The notes under the pieces: generated by a model
Told to the model about the DNA's origin: nothing
Database searches by the model: none
Seen by the model: the letters and a program-made list of their open reading frames with translations, nothing else
NCBI GenBank assembly: GCA_030151165.1
Contig: JASLEM010000484.1
Coordinates: 1-23,660 of the forward strand
Direction of reading: 5' to 3'
DNA: 23,660 nt
Source: Burkholderiaceae bacterium
Lineage (GTDB): Bacteria; Pseudomonadota; Gammaproteobacteria; Burkholderiales; Burkholderiaceae
Made by a program: the position numbers and the translations under genes
Part shown: one piece after another, positions 21,389 to 23,660 of the stretch
Layout of the letters: each line of letters opens with the position of its first letter
Numbering within the stretch: position 1 is the stretch's first letter

Positions 21389-23542
21389 GTGTCGCATCGC
21401 CTCTCCGCCCGCTCCCTCCCGTCGTCCCTGGCCGCGCTGCTGTCGTGCTGCGCCGCTGCCGCCCTGACGGCCTGCGGAGGCGGCGCCAGCGGCGGCGACG
21501 CGGTCGCGCAGGCGTCCACGCAGGGGTCGGCTGCCGCCGACACGTCGACCACCACGACCACGGCGACCACCGCGAGCGACGTCCAGGCCGAGCCGACCTT
21601 CCACATGGCGGCCGCCCAGCTGGAAGAGCCCGACGACGCCGACGCCAGCGGCCAGAGCGTCACGGCGAGCCAGGATCCGCGCCAGTTCCGGATCGACGGC
21701 GCCGCCGCCGGCCTGTCCACCGCCCGCCTGACGCCCGCCCGCCTGGCCGAGCAGTCGCGCGCCAGCATCGCCTCGGCGAGCAACGCGACGCCGTCGGCCA
21801 CCGCGATCACCGCGGCCGTCTACACGCCCGCGCAGATCCGCGCCGCCTACGGCCTGACGGCCGTGCCGGCGTCCACCACCGGCCTGTCGGCCGCCGACGC
21901 CGCGGCGCTCGGCGCGGGCCAGACCATCTACATCGTCGACGCCCACGACCACCCGAACGCGTTCGCCGACCTCGGCAAGTTCTCGACCAAGTTCGGCCTG
22001 CCGGCCTGCACCAGCGTCGCGCTGACGGCGTCCTCCAAGCTGCCGCTGACCACGGCGACGTCGACCTGCACGTTCTCGGTCGCCTACGCCAGCAGCGCCG
22101 GCGCGCTCACGAGCACCGCGCCGACCTACGACGCCAGCTGGGTCGCCGAGATCGGCCTGGACGTGCAGTGGGCGCACGCGATCGCGCCGCTCGCGCGCAT
22201 CGTGCTGATCGAGACGCCCGATTCGTCGACCAGCAACCTGCTGGCCGGCGTGACGCTGGCCAACAAGATGGGCGCCGGCGTGGTGTCGATGAGCTTCGGC
22301 GCGGCCGAAGGCAGCTGGGTGAAGTCCACCGACAGCACCTTCACCGCGACCGGCATGACCTACGTCGCCGCCGCCGGCGACAACGGCGCGCAGGCCATGT
22401 GGCCGGCGGTCTCGCCCAACGTGCTGGCCGTCGGCGGCACGAGCCTGAAGTGGACCGGCTCGGGCACCCGCTACGAGGCCGCCTGGACCAGCTCGGGCGG
22501 CGGCGTCAGCACCGTGGAGCCGCTGCCGACGTGGCAATCGGGCACCGTGGTGCCGGGCGTGGGCGCGGCCAAGATGCGCACGGTCTCGGACGTCGCGTTC
22601 AACGCCGATCCGACCACCGGCCAGTACGTCGCGCTGACCGAGAAGGGCGCCACCACCACCAGTTGGAACGCCTACGGCGGCACCAGCATCGGCGCCCCGC
22701 AGTGGGCCGGCCTGGTGGCCGTGGCCAACGCGCGCCGCGTGCTCGCGTCCAAGGCGGTGCTGGGCGACGTCCACACCACGCTGTACAAGACCATCGCCGC
22801 CAGCGCGACCAGCTACGCCGCCGCGTTCGCCGACATCGTCGACGGCAAGGACGGCCTGTGCGCCAGCTGCGTCGCCGCCAAGGGCTACGACACCGTCACC
22901 GGCTGGGGCACGCCCAACGGCGCGGCGCTGCTGACCGCGCTGGTCGGCGCGTCGACCACCACGTCGACCACCAGCACCACGTCCACCAGCACCACCGGCG
23001 GCAGCACCACCACCAGCGCGACCAGCGTCGCGCCGACGGTCCCGGGCGGCGCGTTCTCGGCGCAGACCGGCACGGCCTTCGTGCAGTCGCTGGGCATCAC
23101 GGCGCCGACGGGCGTGACCACCACCTACGCGCTGTCGGGCGCGCCCAGCGGCCTGACGGTCAATTCGGCCGGCGCGTTGAACTGGCCGGCGCCGGTCGCG
23201 GGCAGCTACTCGTTCACCGCGACGGCCACGACCAGCGCCGGCAAGTCGGCCAGCGCCAAGTACACGCTGTCCGTCGTCGCCGTCAACCACGCGCCGACGC
23301 TGGCCGCGAGCACGATCACGGTCAAGACCGGCGCCGCGCTGAAGGCGACGATCGTCGGCGCGGACGTCGACGGCGACACGCTGAGCTACGTGATGACCGG
23401 CGCGCCCTCGGGCATGACCCTGAGCAGCGCCGGCGCGCTGAGCTGGGCCAAGGCGGTCAAGGGCAGCTACGCGCTGAAGGTGACGGTCAAGGATCCGAAG
23501 GGCCTGAGCGCCACGGCGACGATCACGGTCGTCGCGTCCTGA
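21389..23542 (+). CDS. Sedolisin-family (S53) serine-carboxyl protease, predicted lipoprotein with two Ig-like repeats
   Basis: Starting at GTG 21389 (AAAGGA 9 nt upstream) it encodes 717 residues. The N-terminus has a basic stretch, a hydrophobic helix and a lipobox LTAC with Cys29, so lipid anchoring is likely. Residues 30-145 are Ala/Ser/Thr-rich. The S53 domain starts at YTPAQIRAAYGL and contains the full catalytic set: Glu254 and Asp258 (E-x3-D in AEIGLDVQ), the oxyanion Asp331 (AAGDNG) and Ser433 (GGTSIGAPQWAG). FADIVDGKDG and GYDTVTGWGTPNG fit the calcium site. A Ser/Thr linker (about 530-550) leads to two He_PIG/cadherin-like repeats with PSGLTVNSAGALNW and PSGMTLSSAGALSW. Sedolisins usually act at acidic pH and carry a prodomain of about 170-200 residues; none is recognisable here. 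ATG 21308 is an alternative upstream start, less likely because it hides the signal sequence. Confidence 0.87.
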   Translation: MSHRLSARSLPSSLAALLSCCAAAALTACGGGASGGDAVAQASTQGSAAADTSTTTTTATTASDVQAEPTFHMAAAQLEEPDDADASGQSVTASQDPRQFRIDGAAAGLSTARLTPARLAEQSRASIASASNATPSATAITAAVYTPAQIRAAYGLTAVPASTTGLSAADAAALGAGQTIYIVDAHDHPNAFADLGKFSTKFGLPACTSVALTASSKLPLTTATSTCTFSVAYASSAGALTSTAPTYDASWVAEIGLDVQWAHAIAPLARIVLIETPDSSTSNLLAGVTLANKMGAGVVSMSFGAAEGSWVKSTDSTFTATGMTYVAAAGDNGAQAMWPAVSPNVLAVGGTSLKWTGSGTRYEAAWTSSGGGVSTVEPLPTWQSGTVVPGVGAAKMRTVSDVAFNADPTTGQYVALTEKGATTTSWNAYGGTSIGAPQWAGLVAVANARRVLASKAVLGDVHTTLYKTIAASATSYAAAFADIVDGKDGLCASCVAAKGYDTVTGWGTPNGAALLTALVGASTTTSTTSTTSTSTTGGSTTTSATSVAPTVPGGAFSAQTGTAFVQSLGITAPTGVTTTYALSGAPSGLTVNSAGALNWPAPVAGSYSFTATATTSAGKSASAKYTLSVVAVNHAPTLAASTITVKTGAALKATIVGADVDGDTLSYVMTGAPSGMTLSSAGALSWAKAVKGSYALKVTVKDPKGLSATATITVVAS

Positions 23543-23561
23543 GCGGCGCTCGCCGAAGGAC

Positions 23562-23587
23562 AGGCCCGGCCGCGTGCCGGGCCTTCG
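23562..23587. terminator. Bidirectional terminator hairpin after the sedolisin gene
   Basis: AGGCCCGGC (23562-23570) and GCCGGGCCT (23576-23584) form a perfect 9-bp stem with a CGCGT loop, 19 bases after the sedolisin stop and just before the stop of the convergent gene. The T content after the stem is low (TCGTCGTT), but this kind of GC stem between convergent genes is usual in such genomes. Confidence 0.55.
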
Positions 23588-23591
23588 TCGT

Positions 23592-23660
23592 TCAGGGCGC
23601 GAGCAGCGACGCCGCGAGCGCCTCGGCGACCTCGATGCCGTCGACGCCCGCCGACATGAT
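23592..23660 (-). CDS. C-terminal end of an unidentified gene (runs off the right edge)
   Basis: On the minus strand 22 codons stay open from the window edge to a TGA at 23592-23594, reading IMSAGVDGIEVAEALAASLL then AP. The codon pattern (G/C at third positions) and the terminator hairpin just beyond the stop support a real gene end. It is too short for me to name the family. Confidence 0.55.
   Translation of the reverse strand: MMSAGVDGIEVAEALAASLLAP

Noticed and set aside
21123..21467. A 114-codon plus-strand frame before the sedolisin
   Set aside because: It has no ribosome site or recognisable domain and overlaps the signal sequence of the sedolisin in another frame. The area is better explained by inverted repeats.
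20801..23290. An 829-codon minus-strand open frame opposite the sedolisin
   Set aside because: It is composed of Gly/Arg/Ala runs with no motif and mirrors the coding strand. The sedolisin frame carries all catalytic motifs.
1..23660. Mobile elements, CRISPR arrays, tRNA/rRNA genes, toxin-antitoxin or defence modules
   Set aside because: I looked for transposase or integrase motifs, regularly spaced repeats, tRNA-like cloverleaves and paired small genes and saw none. Base composition and codon use are uniform across the window.

Overview
The window is very GC-rich (roughly 70%), with strong G/C bias at third codon positions and Arg/Ala-rich shadow frames on the opposite strand of almost every gene. 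The gene set fits a free-living betaproteobacterium of the Burkholderiales, probably the Rubrivivax/Leptothrix/Roseateles group: dusB, argB next to a HAD nucleotidase and slmA, a phasin with a histone-like tail, a PEP-CTERM protein and a sedolisin. The taxonomy is inferred from gene content only. I see no rRNA, tRNA, CRISPR array, IS element or phage gene, so this looks like ordinary chromosome.

Layout. 1-1.1 kb: 5' end of dusB (minus) diverging from a YqaA/DedA-type membrane protein, with an unexplained intrinsic-terminator-like hairpin between them. 1.1-2.1 kb: a solitary PEP-CTERM secreted protein with its own terminator and a 363-bp upstream region holding two dyads. 2.1-6.3 kb: M32 carboxypeptidase, an MFS transporter and a convergent patatin-like phospholipase. 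6.4-9.4 kb: a PHA-granule phasin (minus) diverging from a two-domain alcohol-forming fatty acyl-CoA reductase, which suggests a storage-lipid locus. 9.4-11.5 kb: an MDR-type oxidoreductase diverging from a LysR regulator. 11.6-11.9 kb: a small CusF-like periplasmic protein with degenerate metal ligands. 12.0-15.6 kb: argB, EamA permease, pyrimidine 5'-nucleotidase and slmA. 15.6-17.5 kb: a 632-residue protein I do not recognise. 17.6-19.1 kb: a TfoX-N protein with a Lys/Ala/Pro-rich tail, translationally coupled to a LysR regulator. 19.2-21.0 kb: 5-formyl-THF cyclo-ligase, a DUF192 protein and a GST. 21.4-23.5 kb: a lipoprotein-type sedolisin (S53) with two Ig-like repeats behind a structured upstream region, then the last codons of a gene entering from the right.

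The signals most worth a second look are a recurring arrangement in which a -10-like hexamer lies 6-7 nt before the start codon with no Shine-Dalgarno (argB, the unknown 632-aa gene, the cyclo-ligase, the TfoX gene), suggesting leaderless mRNAs; the phasin/acyl-CoA reductase pair; the uncharacterised repeat-bearing 632-aa protein; and the nested inverted repeats upstream of the sedolisin. I did not find a convincing multi-gene defence, mobile or biosynthetic system.
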